This document shows, one piece after another, positions 43,851 to 52,069 of a DNA stretch of 64,000 bases. The stretch covers positions 186,001 through 250,000 of the forward strand of contig CAVXAF010000004.1 in NCBI GenBank assembly GCA_963759735.1, written 5' to 3'. Below the pieces are notes generated by a model that was not told where the DNA came from, ran no database searches, and was given only the letters and a program-made list of their open reading frames with translations. The translations under genes were made by a program, and so were the position numbers. Origin of the DNA: Hyphomicrobium_A sp963759735. Lineage in GTDB: Bacteria > Pseudomonadota > Alphaproteobacteria > Rhizobiales > Hyphomicrobiaceae. Positions within the stretch are counted from its first letter, which is position 1. Each line of letters opens with the position of its first letter.

Positions 43851-45280
43851 TATCCTTGCACCTTTCGATGCCCCGCCACCCACCATGGGTCGGGGTCTAC
43901 TGGCCGTCCATCCTTGCGAAACTCCACATATAGGACGGGCGCGCTGTTCGCAGCAACGGGTAGGGCTTGTTGTGCCCAACCACTCATGGTTCCCACCGGT
44001 TCGGCAGCAAGAACGAATTGGCCAGGTTGGACATCTATCTGAGAAAGGCCAGCGAGCAGTACATGATAGCCGCCGCCCGCGTTGATGATCAAGAGTTGGC
44101 CATAGCTCCGAAACTCGCCAGCGTAAACGATCCAACCATCGCAAGGTGACGTGACTTGGGCACCTTGGCGGGTTTCGAGCACAATGCCTTTGGACTGTCC
44201 ACCGAACTGCGTTTTTTCGCTAAAGCCTAAGACCTGCCGCCCCTGCGCAGGCAGCGGAAGTCGGCCTGTAGCGGCCGAAAACGCGATCTCTGGCTTGATC
44301 CGGCCCGGGCTGCCGAGAGTGGCGCCGGGGCTGAGTTCGACGACCTCGACGCCCTTGGGAGGCGCCGCCGAGGGCGCCTTCGCGGTAGGGGCTTTCGGGT
44401 CCAGCGCGGCCGTTGGAGGGATGGTCGCGGGGGCGGGCGTAGGTGAATTCGGCGTAATGTTTGCTGCCGCGGCCTCGCGCTGCGCGTCGTAGGCGCCAAG
44501 ACCGGTGTTGGTTTTCACCGCCCTATCCAGCTGCGTGATGAGGTCGTTGAGGTCTTCGACGTTGCGCGAGATATCGGTGGCGGCGGCGCGCATGCTCTTC
44601 AGCTCGGTTTGGCGCTGATCGAGCGTGATCTTCTTTTCCTCCATCAGACCTGAGAGTCGCGTGCGGGCATCGTTCATGCGCGACATCTCGGTGCGCAGCT
44701 GGTCGCCCTGGGTGCGGATCTCGGTCATTACGCGCACGAGCTCGGTCAGCCGCGCCGTCAGAACTTTTGCCTGCGAGCCCAGCTCTGGGAACGCGGCCGA
44801 CAGCAGCATGGCGCTGCGCACCATCTGCAGGGCGTCCTCGCGCTGCGTGATCAGCACCGGCGGAGGATTGCGCCCCATGCGCTGCAAGGCCGACAGGAGC
44901 TTGGCGATCTGATCGTTGCGCTGGTTGAGTGAGCCCCTGAGGATGCGTTGCTGCTCTTCCAGCTCGCCGAGGCGGGATTCGATCTTGGTTAGCTGCGCTT
45001 CGCTCTTCTTGACGAGGTCGGCGGTCTCGACCAGCCGCGAGTTTAGCCGCTCACGCTCCGCTGCCAGTCCTACGACATCGCTCTCCAGCGACTGCGTCTT
45101 CTGCTTGACGCTTTCGAGTTCATTGCGCTTGCTCTCGAGCTTCTGCTTGGCATCGTCGACCTTGGACGTGGCCTGCGCGCGGACCGACGCGTACGGCGCC
45201 ATGGCCAGCATGGCAATGCCGGTGAGAGCGCCGATGAACACGTAGGGTCTTGAAAAGGCGATCAGTCGAGCCCGATGCAA
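43850..45280 (-). CDS. envC: Murein hydrolase activator EnvC-like (coiled coil plus LytM-like domain)
   Basis: 476 residues from the TTG at 45280, chosen because it is followed immediately by a basic signal sequence and preceded by AGGGGA. An earlier TTG at 45328 adds 16 residues with no support. The N-terminal part is a long coiled coil (DDAKQKLESKRNELESVKQKT and onward), then a Pro/Ala-rich linker and a LytM/M23-like domain near the end (SPCDGWIVYAGEFRSYGQ, HVLLAGL). Zn-ligand residues of active M23 peptidases seem missing, as in EnvC-type activators that switch on AmiA/B amidases during division. Confidence 0.82.
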   Translation of the reverse strand: MHRARLIAFSRPYVFIGALTGIAMLAMAPYASVRAQATSKVDDAKQKLESKRNELESVKQKTQSLESDVVGLAAERERLNSRLVETADLVKKSEAQLTKIESRLGELEEQQRILRGSLNQRNDQIAKLLSALQRMGRNPPPVLITQREDALQMVRSAMLLSAAFPELGSQAKVLTARLTELVRVMTEIRTQGDQLRTEMSRMNDARTRLSGLMEEKKITLDQRQTELKSMRAAATDISRNVEDLNDLITQLDRAVKTNTGLGAYDAQREAAAANITPNSPTPAPATIPPTAALDPKAPTAKAPSAAPPKGVEVVELSPGATLGSPGRIKPEIAFSAATGRLPLPAQGRQVLGFSEKTQFGGQSKGIVLETRQGAQVTSPCDGWIVYAGEFRSYGQLLIINAGGGYHVLLAGLSQIDVQPGQFVLAAEPVGTMSGWAQQALPVAANSAPVLYVEFRKDGRPVDPDPWWVAGHRKVQG

Positions 45281-45471
45281 CGGCCGCTTTCCCCTCGATG
45301 CCGGGTGGAAAACCACCTGAGGCTGCAATTACGGCAATTATGGCGCGCCATCGCTTGCCAATGCGTTGCGACGCGTTGACCGAGCGCTCCCTTGGTCGGC
45401 CCGCCCAGATACGGTTTGCCGGCTGGTGTCCGAGGCCTTAAGAAATTGGCGGGAACGGAGATCGAACGCCT

Positions 45472-45666
45472 ATGGAAACAGTGCTTTACTATCTGACGAT
45501 GGTGGCCGTCGCCGCCGTCGTGGTGGTGCTTTTTCTCGGGTTGTGGAATCTGTCGCGCGGCAAGAGCCCGAACACCTCTCAGAAGCTGATGCGGTGGCGC
45601 GTCGGTTTGCAGGCGGTGGCCATCGTCATCATCTTGCTCTTCGTGCTGGTTCACAACTATTCCTGA
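45472..45666 (+). CDS. Twin transmembrane HIG1-domain small protein
   Basis: 64 residues. Two hydrophobic helices (VLYYLTMVAVAAVVVVLFLGLW and VGLQAVAIVIILLFVLVH) are joined by the basic hairpin RGKSPNTSQKLMRWR, the HIG1_N pattern. Eukaryotic relatives assist respiratory supercomplexes. The bacterial role is not established. It lies 66 bp before the PduO gene, a neighbourhood conserved in this order, and is divergent from envC. ATG 45472 is the only sensible start. Confidence 0.8.
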   Translation: METVLYYLTMVAVAAVVVVLFLGLWNLSRGKSPNTSQKLMRWRVGLQAVAIVIILLFVLVHNYS

Positions 45667-45731
45667 GGTCGGTGCTTCTTCAGCACGGACCGGATGCGTA
45701 AGATGCTTTCGTCCCACTAGGTCCCAGGCGC

Positions 45732-46313
45732 ATGGTCGTACTCAGCAAGATCTACACTCGAACGGGCGATAAGGGCACGACGGCGCTCGGCAGCGGCGAG
45801 CGCGTGGCCAAGCACGCATTGCGCATCGCCGCCTACGGCACGGTCGATGAAACGAACTCCAGCATCGGCATGGTGCGCTTGCATCTCGGCTCGGGGCATC
45901 AGGGGGTCGACGCTAAGCTGCTGCGCATCCAGAACGATCTGTTCGACCTCGGTGCCGACCTGTGCGTGCCCGACCGCGGGCAGAAAGTCGATTACGAGCC
46001 GCTGCGCATGACCGACGGACAGGTGAAGCGTCTCGAAGTCGAAATCGACGAGATGAACGCGGAACTGAAGCCGCTGCGTTCTTTCGTGCTGCCCGGCGGC
46101 TCGCCGGCTGCGGCGGCTCTCCATATGGCGCGGACGATATCGCGGCGCGCCGAGCGGCTGATGGTCGAACTGGCGACCGACCCCAACGAGCCCGTCGGCG
46201 ACGCGGCGCTGCAGTACATCAATCGCCTGTCGGACTTTCTTTTTGTCGCCAGTCGCTATGTCAACGATCGCGGCAAGAGCGATGTGCTTTGGGTTCCCGG
46301 ACAGAATCGCTAG
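45732..46313 (+). CDS. ATP:cob(I)alamin adenosyltransferase, PduO type
   Basis: 193 residues. IYTRTGDKGTTALGSGERV is the ATP site, YGTVDETNSSIGMVR the second conserved block and ARTISRRAERLMV plus YINRLSDFLFVASRYVN the last helix. The enzyme transfers the adenosyl group of ATP to cob(I)alamin, producing coenzyme B12 for methylmalonyl- and ethylmalonyl-CoA mutases. This links it to the lyase/hydratase genes at the start of the window. It is followed by rhomboid and etfBA-hbdA. Confidence 0.88.
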   Translation: MVVLSKIYTRTGDKGTTALGSGERVAKHALRIAAYGTVDETNSSIGMVRLHLGSGHQGVDAKLLRIQNDLFDLGADLCVPDRGQKVDYEPLRMTDGQVKRLEVEIDEMNAELKPLRSFVLPGGSPAAAALHMARTISRRAERLMVELATDPNEPVGDAALQYINRLSDFLFVASRYVNDRGKSDVLWVPGQNR

Positions 46314-46343
46314 CTCGTTTCCTCAAGCTGAAAGCGCTGCCCC

Positions 46344-47045
46344 GTGTTCATTCCCTTGCGTGACGATAACTCGCTGAAGTCGATCCCTTTTCAATACGTC
46401 ACCGTCTCGCTGATCATCGTCAATGTGCTCGTCTTCATCCTGGAGATGGGCGGGCTTAGCGACGCCGCCGTGCGCGGCTTTGCCGTTACGCCGTTCGAGC
46501 TCTTCGGCCTCGCGCCCCCCAATGTCGACACGACCGCCGGCGAGCAGTATTCGCTCGTCGAGCCGGCCACGCTTCTGACCTACATGTTCCTGCATGCCGA
46601 CGTCTTTCACCTGGTCGGCAACATGCTGTTTCTGTGGGTGTTCGGCGACAACGTCGAGGACGCCATGGGGCATGCGCGCTTCCTCGTGTTCTATCTGGCC
46701 TGCGGGGTGTTTGCCGGCCTGGTGCATGCCTGGACGGTTCCCGACAGCGACTTGCCGCTGATCGGTGCCAGCGGAGCGGTTGCCGGCGTCATCGCCGCCT
46801 ACCTGATGCTGCATCCGCGCGTCAACGTGTGGGTTCTCGCCTTCAAGGTCATCCCCTTGCGCATTACGGCGGGTCTGGCGCTCGGGATATGGATTGCGCT
46901 GCAGGTCATCATGGTTGCTATGCCCGACATTGGACCGGTGGCTTGGTGGGCGCACATCGGGGGCCTTATCGCCGGCGCTGTGCTCATCGTTTTCATGCGC
47001 CGCCCGGGCGTTCCCCTGTTCGACCGCGATATCCGCTTGGCGTAA
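46344..47045 (+). CDS. Rhomboid-family intramembrane serine protease
   Basis: 233 residues with about six hydrophobic helices. The GTG at 46344 gives a family-typical start VFIPLRDDNSL. Catalytic Ser lies in GASGAVAG (about 143) and His in WWAHIGGLIAG (about 203). LTYMFLHADVFHLVGNMLFLWVFGDNVED carries the conserved His and Asn used to stabilise the transition state. It cleaves substrates inside the membrane. Substrate unknown. The 30-bp spacing suggests cotranscription with the adenosyltransferase. Confidence 0.85.
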   Translation: MFIPLRDDNSLKSIPFQYVTVSLIIVNVLVFILEMGGLSDAAVRGFAVTPFELFGLAPPNVDTTAGEQYSLVEPATLLTYMFLHADVFHLVGNMLFLWVFGDNVEDAMGHARFLVFYLACGVFAGLVHAWTVPDSDLPLIGASGAVAGVIAAYLMLHPRVNVWVLAFKVIPLRITAGLALGIWIALQVIMVAMPDIGPVAWWAHIGGLIAGAVLIVFMRRPGVPLFDRDIRLA

Positions 47046-47046
47046 A

Positions 47047-47084
47047 GCCAACACCGTAAATGGCCGCTTCGACAGGGTGTTGGC
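47047..47084 (+). terminator. Weak hairpin downstream of the rhomboid gene
   Basis: GCCAACACC (47047-47055) with GGTGTTGGC (47076-47084), separated by 20 bases and without a T-run. It may be a partial terminator between the rhomboid gene and the etf operon. Confidence 0.35.
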
Positions 47085-47111
47085 CGCCGGTTGGGTTAAC
47101 CCGAGCCCCAA

Positions 47112-47140
47112 TTGACTTGCATTCGAGGCCCCCGTAGGTT
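47112..47140 (+). promoter_or_regulatory. Candidate sigma70-type promoter of etfB-etfA-hbdA
   Basis: TTGACT (47112-47117) and TAGGTT (47135-47140) are 17 bp apart and lie 138 bp upstream of etfB. The -35 fits the TTGAC consensus. The -10 is weaker. Confidence 0.5.
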
Positions 47141-47277
47141 CTCATTTCGCACTTGCGAATAACAATAGAAGGCCTGCGACGGGGGACTTGTCGCGCCTAG
47201 CGAATAGACTTCGATGCGCTGCACAACCGACCCCCGATGACCGCAGATTGCCACATAACGCCTGGAGAGCCGACGGC

Positions 47278-48030
47278 ATGAAGATCTTGGTGCCGGTCAA
47301 GAGAGTTGTCGATTACAACGTCAAAATTCGCGTCAAGCCCGACGGCTCTGGCATCGATCTCGCCAATGTCAAAATGTCCATGAACCCCTTCGACGAGATC
47401 GCCGTCGAGGAGGCCGTGCGGCTGAAGGAAAAGGGCGGCGCCACCGAGATCGTTGTCGTCTCCATCGGTCCCGTCAAGGCGCAGGAAATTATTCGAACTG
47501 CGCTAGCTATTGGTGCCGACCGCGGCATCTACGTGGAAACGCCCGATACTCCGATCGAGCCCCTCGCCGTCGCCAAGATCCTCAAGGGTATCGTTGAGGC
47601 GGAAAAGCCCGATCTCGTTGTCCTCGGCAAGCAGGCGATCGACGATGACTGCAATCAGACGGGACAGATGCTTGCCGCGCTGCTCGGCTGGCCGCAGGGC
47701 ACCTTCGCTTCCAAGCTCACGATCGAAGACGGCAGCGCTGTGGTCACGCGCGAGGTCGATGGCGGCCTTGAAACCGTGCGCCTCAAGACGCCGGCGGTGG
47801 TGACCACCGATCTGCGGCTCAACGAGCCGCGCTATCCTTCGCTGCCCAATATCATGAAGGCGAAGAAAAAGCCGCTCGACACCAAGAAGCCAGAGGAGTT
47901 CGGCGTCGACATCACGCCGCGCCTCAAGGTGCTGAAGATCTCCGAGCCGGCTAGCCGCAAGGCGGGCGTCAAGGTCGGCAGCGTCGCCGAGCTGGTGCAA
48001 AAACTCAAAGCCGAAGCCGGGGTGCTCTGA
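47278..48030 (+). CDS. etfB: Electron transfer flavoprotein beta subunit
   Basis: 250 residues from ATG 47278 with TGGAGA upstream. MKILVPVKRVVDYNVKIRVK is the family start, MNPFDEIAVEEAVRLKEKG the conserved block, and VLGKQAIDDDCNQTGQMLAALLGWPQ the AMP-binding region. EtfB with EtfA accepts electrons from acyl-CoA dehydrogenases and passes them to ETF-ubiquinone oxidoreductase. It overlaps etfA at TGATG, so translation is coupled. A longer reading upstream at 47188 is not supported. Confidence 0.94.
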   Translation: MKILVPVKRVVDYNVKIRVKPDGSGIDLANVKMSMNPFDEIAVEEAVRLKEKGGATEIVVVSIGPVKAQEIIRTALAIGADRGIYVETPDTPIEPLAVAKILKGIVEAEKPDLVVLGKQAIDDDCNQTGQMLAALLGWPQGTFASKLTIEDGSAVVTREVDGGLETVRLKTPAVVTTDLRLNEPRYPSLPNIMKAKKKPLDTKKPEEFGVDITPRLKVLKISEPASRKAGVKVGSVAELVQKLKAEAGVL

Positions 48031-48974
48031 TGACGATTCTACTCCTGGCCGAGCACACTAACGACGCGCTGCAGGCAGCGACCGCGAAAGCGGTCGCCGC
48101 GGCCAAGGCGCTGGGCGGTGACATTCACGTGCTCGTCGCCGGGCACAACGCCAAGCCGGCGGCCGACGCAGCCGCCAAGCTGGCCGGAGTCAGCAAGGTG
48201 CTGCATGCCGATGCCCCGCATCTTGCGCATGGCCTTGCCGAGGAAACCGCAGCGCTCATCGTGCCGCTGATGTCCGGTTATGACGTCTTTGTCGCTCCGG
48301 CGACGACATCGGGCAAGAACGTGGCCCCGCGCATCGCCGCCGCGCTGGACGTCATGCAGATCTCCGACATAACGAAGGTCGTCTCCGCCGATACGTTCGA
48401 GCGGCCGATCTACGCCGGCAACGCCATCCAGACGGTTCAGTCGCCGGAAGCCAAGAAGGTGATCACGGTACGCATCTCCGCGTTCCCGTCGGTCGCCGAG
48501 GACGGCTCGGCGCCGATCGAGGGTGTGTCGGCTCCTGCTGCCGTTGGCCTTTCCACGTTCGAGAAGGCAGAGCTTACCAAGTCCGATCGCCCCGAATTGG
48601 CCTCTGCCCGCATCATCATTTCGGGCGGCCGCGGTCTGCAGTCGGGCGAGAACTTCAAGAAGTATCTGGAGCCGGTTGCTGATGCCATGGGTGCGGCCGT
48701 CGGCGCCTCGCGCGCGGCGGTCGATGCCGGCTACGTGCCCAACGACATGCAGGTTGGCCAGACAGGCAAGGTCGTGGCGCCCGATCTCTACATGGCGGTC
48801 GGCATTTCCGGCGCGATCCAGCATCTCGCCGGCATGAAAGATTCCAAGATCATCGTGGCCATCAACAAGGATGGCGAAGCGCCCATCTTCCAGGTGGCGG
48901 ACTACGGCCTCGTCGCCGACCTGTTTCAGGCATTGCCGGAGCTTGCAGCAGAACTGAAAAAGGCCGGCCAATAG
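48030..48974 (+). CDS. etfA: Electron transfer flavoprotein alpha subunit
   Basis: 314 residues. The C-terminal FAD domain is recognised by SGGRGLQSGENF, VGASRAAVDAGYVPNDMQVGQTG and APDLYMAVGISGAIQHLAGMKDSKII. The N-terminal half supplies the EtfB-binding domain. It holds FAD that carries electrons. It starts at the last base of etfB and is followed by hbdA 38 bp downstream. Length and order are typical. Confidence 0.95.
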   Translation: MTILLLAEHTNDALQAATAKAVAAAKALGGDIHVLVAGHNAKPAADAAAKLAGVSKVLHADAPHLAHGLAEETAALIVPLMSGYDVFVAPATTSGKNVAPRIAAALDVMQISDITKVVSADTFERPIYAGNAIQTVQSPEAKKVITVRISAFPSVAEDGSAPIEGVSAPAAVGLSTFEKAELTKSDRPELASARIIISGGRGLQSGENFKKYLEPVADAMGAAVGASRAAVDAGYVPNDMQVGQTGKVVAPDLYMAVGISGAIQHLAGMKDSKIIVAINKDGEAPIFQVADYGLVADLFQALPELAAELKKAGQ

Positions 48975-49012
48975 GTCGAGACAACAATTCGGGGAAAGAA
49001 GGACTTGCGGAC

Positions 49013-49942
49013 ATGAACGTGGCAGTCAAATCGGCCGACAAGCCGAAAGGCGAGCACAAGATTCCCCAGGTCATCAAGAAGGTCGGCGTCATCGGCGCCG
49101 GCCAGATGGGCACCGGCATCGCGCATGTGATCGCGCTCGGCGGCTATTCGGTGGCGCTCAACGATCTCAAGAAGGAAACGGTCGAGGAATTGGTCCGCAC
49201 CATCGAGAAGTACATGCGGCGGCAGGCCGAGAAGGGCATCATCACCGAAGACGATGTGAAGCCCGCCCTCAAGCGCATCAGCTACGCTCCGAACTTCGAA
49301 GCCTTCGCCGACTGCGACCTGATCATCGAGGCGGCGACCGAAGACGAGGTGCTGAAGCGCAAGATCTTCGTCGAGCTGTGCAAGAACCTCAAAGCCGGCA
49401 CGATGCTGGCGACCAACACCTCCTCCATCTCCATCACGCGCCTCGCCTCGACGACCGATCGGCCCGAGCACTTCATTGGCATGCACTTCATGAACCCGGT
49501 GCCGCTGATGCAGCTGGTCGAGCTGATCCGCGGCATCGCCACCGACGACGACATGTTCGCGGTGACGCGCACCTTCGTGGAAAGCCTCAACAAGACCGTG
49601 GCGGTGAGCGAGGACTTCCCCGCCTTCATCGTCAACCGCATCCTGCTGCCTATGATCAACGAGGCCGTCTACACGCTCTATGAGGGCGTCGGCACGGTTG
49701 AAGCGATCGACAAGGCGATGAAGCTTGGTGCCCACCACCCGATGGGGCCGCTGGAGCTGGCGGATTTCATTGGTCTCGATACGTGTCTGTCGGTGATGCA
49801 GGTGCTTTACGAGGGGTTGTCCGATTCCAAGTATCGGCCGTGTCCGCTGCTCGTGAAGTACGTCGAAGCCGGCTGGCTTGGCCGCAAGACCAACCGCGGC
49901 TTTTACGACTATCGCGGCGAGAAGCCCATCCCGACGCGCTGA
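49013..49942 (+). CDS. hbdA: 3-hydroxybutyryl-CoA dehydrogenase
   Basis: 309 residues. KVGVIGAGQMGTGIAHVIALGGY is the NAD-binding start near residues 22-44, TNTSSISITRLAS and FIGMHFMNPVPLMQLVE contain the catalytic His, and GLDTCLSVMQVL and RKTNRGFYDY the C-terminal half. It oxidises 3-hydroxybutyryl-CoA to acetoacetyl-CoA, in fatty-acid or polyhydroxybutyrate metabolism. The leader (NVAVKSADKPKGEHK) is longer than usual but consistent with this start. Together with ETF it supports acyl-CoA oxidation. Confidence 0.92.
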   Translation: MNVAVKSADKPKGEHKIPQVIKKVGVIGAGQMGTGIAHVIALGGYSVALNDLKKETVEELVRTIEKYMRRQAEKGIITEDDVKPALKRISYAPNFEAFADCDLIIEAATEDEVLKRKIFVELCKNLKAGTMLATNTSSISITRLASTTDRPEHFIGMHFMNPVPLMQLVELIRGIATDDDMFAVTRTFVESLNKTVAVSEDFPAFIVNRILLPMINEAVYTLYEGVGTVEAIDKAMKLGAHHPMGPLELADFIGLDTCLSVMQVLYEGLSDSKYRPCPLLVKYVEAGWLGRKTNRGFYDYRGEKPIPTR

Positions 49943-50121
49943 TCCCTGAAAAGCGAGATCGGCCAAGGCAGGTGGTGGCTATCAACCTGCCGTGACCGAT
50001 CCCCACTTCTGCGTACGACCTCGCGGGGCCGGCCCGCGCTTTCGAAAGTGCCGACCCCGCCCGGTGTCGCGCAGACCGGCGGGCGCCCCCCAAGGGGACG
50101 AGGCGCCCACCTAGCTCACAA

Positions 50122-50703
50122 TCAGTTCGGCTGCTCGACCGTGTCGATGACGTGGATGACGCCGTTCGACTGCATCACGTCGGCGATGGTGATGCGTGCG
50201 CCGCGGCCCTCTGGATCGTACACGGCCAGATGCTTCTCGCCGATGCGCTTGACGGTCAGCGGCTCGCCGTTGACTGTCTTTAGCTTGGCCTCGCCGCCCA
50301 TCTTGTCGACCATCGAGGCCAGCTCCATCGCGGTCAGTTTGCCCGCGACGACATGGTAGGTGAGGATGCCGGCGAGCTTGTCCTTGTTCTCGGGCTTCAG
50401 CAGCGTCGACACGGTGCCGTCAGGCAGCTTGTCGAAGGCACTGTTGGTCGGCGCGAACACGGTGAACGGTCCGGGGCCCGACAACGTGTCGACAAGGCCG
50501 GCGGCCTTCACGGCCGTCACCAGCGTCGTGTGATCCTTCGAGTTCATGGCGTTTTCGATGATGTTCTTGGACGGGAACATCTCGGCGCCGCCAACCATCA
50601 CGGTCTTTTCGGCGAACGAGGGCTGGCTGAGAGCCAAACCGCAGACGAGCGCGAGCCCGGTCGCGGCGGCGAGGAGCGTTGCAGAATTTTTCAGGTCAAA
50701 CAT
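50122..50703 (-). CDS. Fasciclin (FAS1) domain secreted protein
   Basis: 193 residues. The signal peptide NSATLLAAATGLALVCGLALSQPSFA is followed by one FAS1 domain (about 45-190) with TLVTAVKAAGLVDTLSG, FTVFAPTNSAFDKLP (H1 motif) and TYHVVAGKL (H2 region). ATG 50703 has GAGGAAA upstream. The fold often anchors proteins to surfaces or mediates adhesion. It lies directly downstream of an ECF-sigma/anti-sigma gene pair on the same strand, as MPT70/MPT83 are regulated by SigK/RskA in Mycobacterium. Its promoter is likely dependent on that sigma factor. Confidence 0.88.
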   Translation of the reverse strand: MFDLKNSATLLAAATGLALVCGLALSQPSFAEKTVMVGGAEMFPSKNIIENAMNSKDHTTLVTAVKAAGLVDTLSGPGPFTVFAPTNSAFDKLPDGTVSTLLKPENKDKLAGILTYHVVAGKLTAMELASMVDKMGGEAKLKTVNGEPLTVKRIGEKHLAVYDPEGRGARITIADVMQSNGVIHVIDTVEQPN

Positions 50704-50716
50704 GGGGTTTCCTCAG

Positions 50717-50755
50717 ATCTAGTTCTGCCCCTTCGGATGGGGCGATGAACTAGAT
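50717..50755 (-). promoter_or_regulatory. Stable leader hairpin in front of the fasciclin gene
   Basis: ATCTAGTTC (50717-50725) pairs with GAACTAGAT (50747-50755), and GCCCC (50727-50731) pairs with GGGGC (50739-50743). The two stems stack to a long hairpin between the -10 region and the start codon, with its foot overlapping the -10 element. Confidence 0.6.
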
Positions 50756-50780
50756 ACGGAGCGACCCCGCGGCGGTTTCA
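50753..50780 (-). promoter_or_regulatory. Candidate ECF-sigma promoter of the fasciclin gene
   Basis: On the minus strand a TGAAAC (50780-50775) and CGTATC (50758-50753) are separated by 16 bp, the -35/-10 layout of ECF sigma promoters with an AAC-type -35 and a CGTA-type -10. Confidence 0.6.
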
Positions 50781-50796
50781 GCCGTCGGCGTAGTAC

Positions 50797-51495
50797 TTAT
50801 TGAGGAGCCTGCAGCAGCTTGCCGCTCCATAGCACCGGGCCTGTCGGTGCGCCGGTGGGCGAGCCGCCGGGAGGCTCGAGGCTCACGGCCAGCGTCGCAT
50901 CCTCGATCACGTTGGGCGCGTAACCGGCGAGTGTCGGCGATACGGTTACTGGCTGCGCGCCGACGAGGCCGAGCGAACGCGGCGTCTTCAGGTCGTCGTG
51001 CACCAGCCACAGCTCGTAGCTCTTGCCGGGTTCGGGCTTGGCGGCGACGGCGCGAATGGTCAATTGCCGCTTGTCGAGATCGACCGAAACGAGGAAGGCC
51101 GGCGATTGCGGGTCCTTCTGCAGCACGGCGACGAGCGTCCTGTCGGCGACCGGCGACGCAAATTCGCGCGCCCCGACGAAGAGTGCCAATCCAGCCGCGA
51201 TGGCGGATGTTGCGATGGCCGCCGCGCGCCAGCGGCGCAGACGGCGCTCGATTGACACGACGTTGCCGGTCTCGCCGTTGATGCGTGCCTCAATTCTCTC
51301 CCACACGCCGGCGGGAGCTTCACGGGGGACGACCGTCTCGACGAGGGGGCCTAGTCGCTGTTCCCATGCCGCGATGGCGGCGGCGAGCACGGCGTCCGAC
51401 TGCGCGCGCACGACTACCGCCGCCCGCTCGCCGGCCGGCAGCGTTCCGAGGGCGTACTCGGCGGCCAGCATGTCGATGTCGTCAGCGTCGCTCAT
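50797..51495 (-). CDS. Anti-sigma factor of the RskA type
   Basis: 232 residues from ATG 51495. The N-terminal zinc-less anti-sigma domain includes MLAAEYALGTLPAGERA, one membrane helix lies near 91-110 (AAAIATSAIAAGLALFVGA), and the C-terminal periplasmic part (FLVSVDLDKRQLTIRAVAA, GKSYELWLVHD, ATLAVSLEPPGGSPTGAPTGPVL) matches RskA-C. It holds the sigma factor inactive at the membrane until a signal triggers proteolysis. The ATG overlaps the sigma stop (ATGA), showing translational coupling. The fasciclin gene follows after 93 bp. Confidence 0.85.
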   Translation of the reverse strand: MSDADDIDMLAAEYALGTLPAGERAAVVVRAQSDAVLAAAIAAWEQRLGPLVETVVPREAPAGVWERIEARINGETGNVVSIERRLRRWRAAAIATSAIAAGLALFVGAREFASPVADRTLVAVLQKDPQSPAFLVSVDLDKRQLTIRAVAAKPEPGKSYELWLVHDDLKTPRSLGLVGAQPVTVSPTLAGYAPNVIEDATLAVSLEPPGGSPTGAPTGPVLWSGKLLQAPQ

Positions 51496-52046
51496 GAGCC
51501 GAGACACTTCCTCAGTTGCGCCAAGCTGCGGTGCAGCCAGACCTTGATCGTTCCCACCGGATGGCCAAAGCGCTGGGCGAGTTCATCGCGGGTGAGGCCG
51601 GTGTAGTAGGCGAGCAGCACGATTTCGCGCTTCTCGGACTCCAATCCCTTAAGGCAGTCCTGCAGCTGCTTCAGCTCGGCGCTCTGTTGGGCTGCGTCGA
51701 GCGGGTTCAACCCTTCATCGGGAACGTCGAGCGCTTGCGGCGCGTCGTCGATGGACAGCGGCGCGCGCCGGCGCACCTCGTCGATGGCGCGGTTGCGGGC
51801 GATCGTCGCCATCCAGGTGATGGGTGAGGCTTTCGACGCATCGTAGCTCGCGGCGCGGTTCCAGATTCTCACGTAGACGTCCTGCAGCACATCCTCGGCG
51901 CGGTCTTGCGCGGGCAAGATACGCCACACCACGCCAAAGAGTTTCGCCGAGGTTGCGGCGTAAAGTGCTGAAAAAGCGGCGCGATCCTGCTGGGCGATGC
52001 GCGCCAGCAGGGCGATGAGATCGGCGGTTTGCAGCGGCTTCTGCAT
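51492..52046 (-). CDS. ECF RNA polymerase sigma factor (SigK-like)
   Basis: 184 residues. Sigma-2 is seen in AFSALYAATSAKLFGVVWRIL, DRAEDVLQDVYVRIWNRA and ITWMATIARNRAIDEVRRR; sigma-4 in LKGLESEKREIVLLAYYTGLTRDELAQRFGHPVGTIKVWLHRSLAQLRK, its recognition helix being PVGTIKVWLHRSL. The pair with an RskA-type anti-sigma and a fasciclin gene suggests an envelope or redox stress regulon. Starting Met is ATG 52046. The gene is 24 bp downstream of the HAD phosphatase gene on the same strand. Confidence 0.9.
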   Translation of the reverse strand: MQKPLQTADLIALLARIAQQDRAAFSALYAATSAKLFGVVWRILPAQDRAEDVLQDVYVRIWNRAASYDASKASPITWMATIARNRAIDEVRRRAPLSIDDAPQALDVPDEGLNPLDAAQQSAELKQLQDCLKGLESEKREIVLLAYYTGLTRDELAQRFGHPVGTIKVWLHRSLAQLRKCLGS

Positions 52047-52069
52047 AGCGCGGGCGATCGTGCCTTGGG

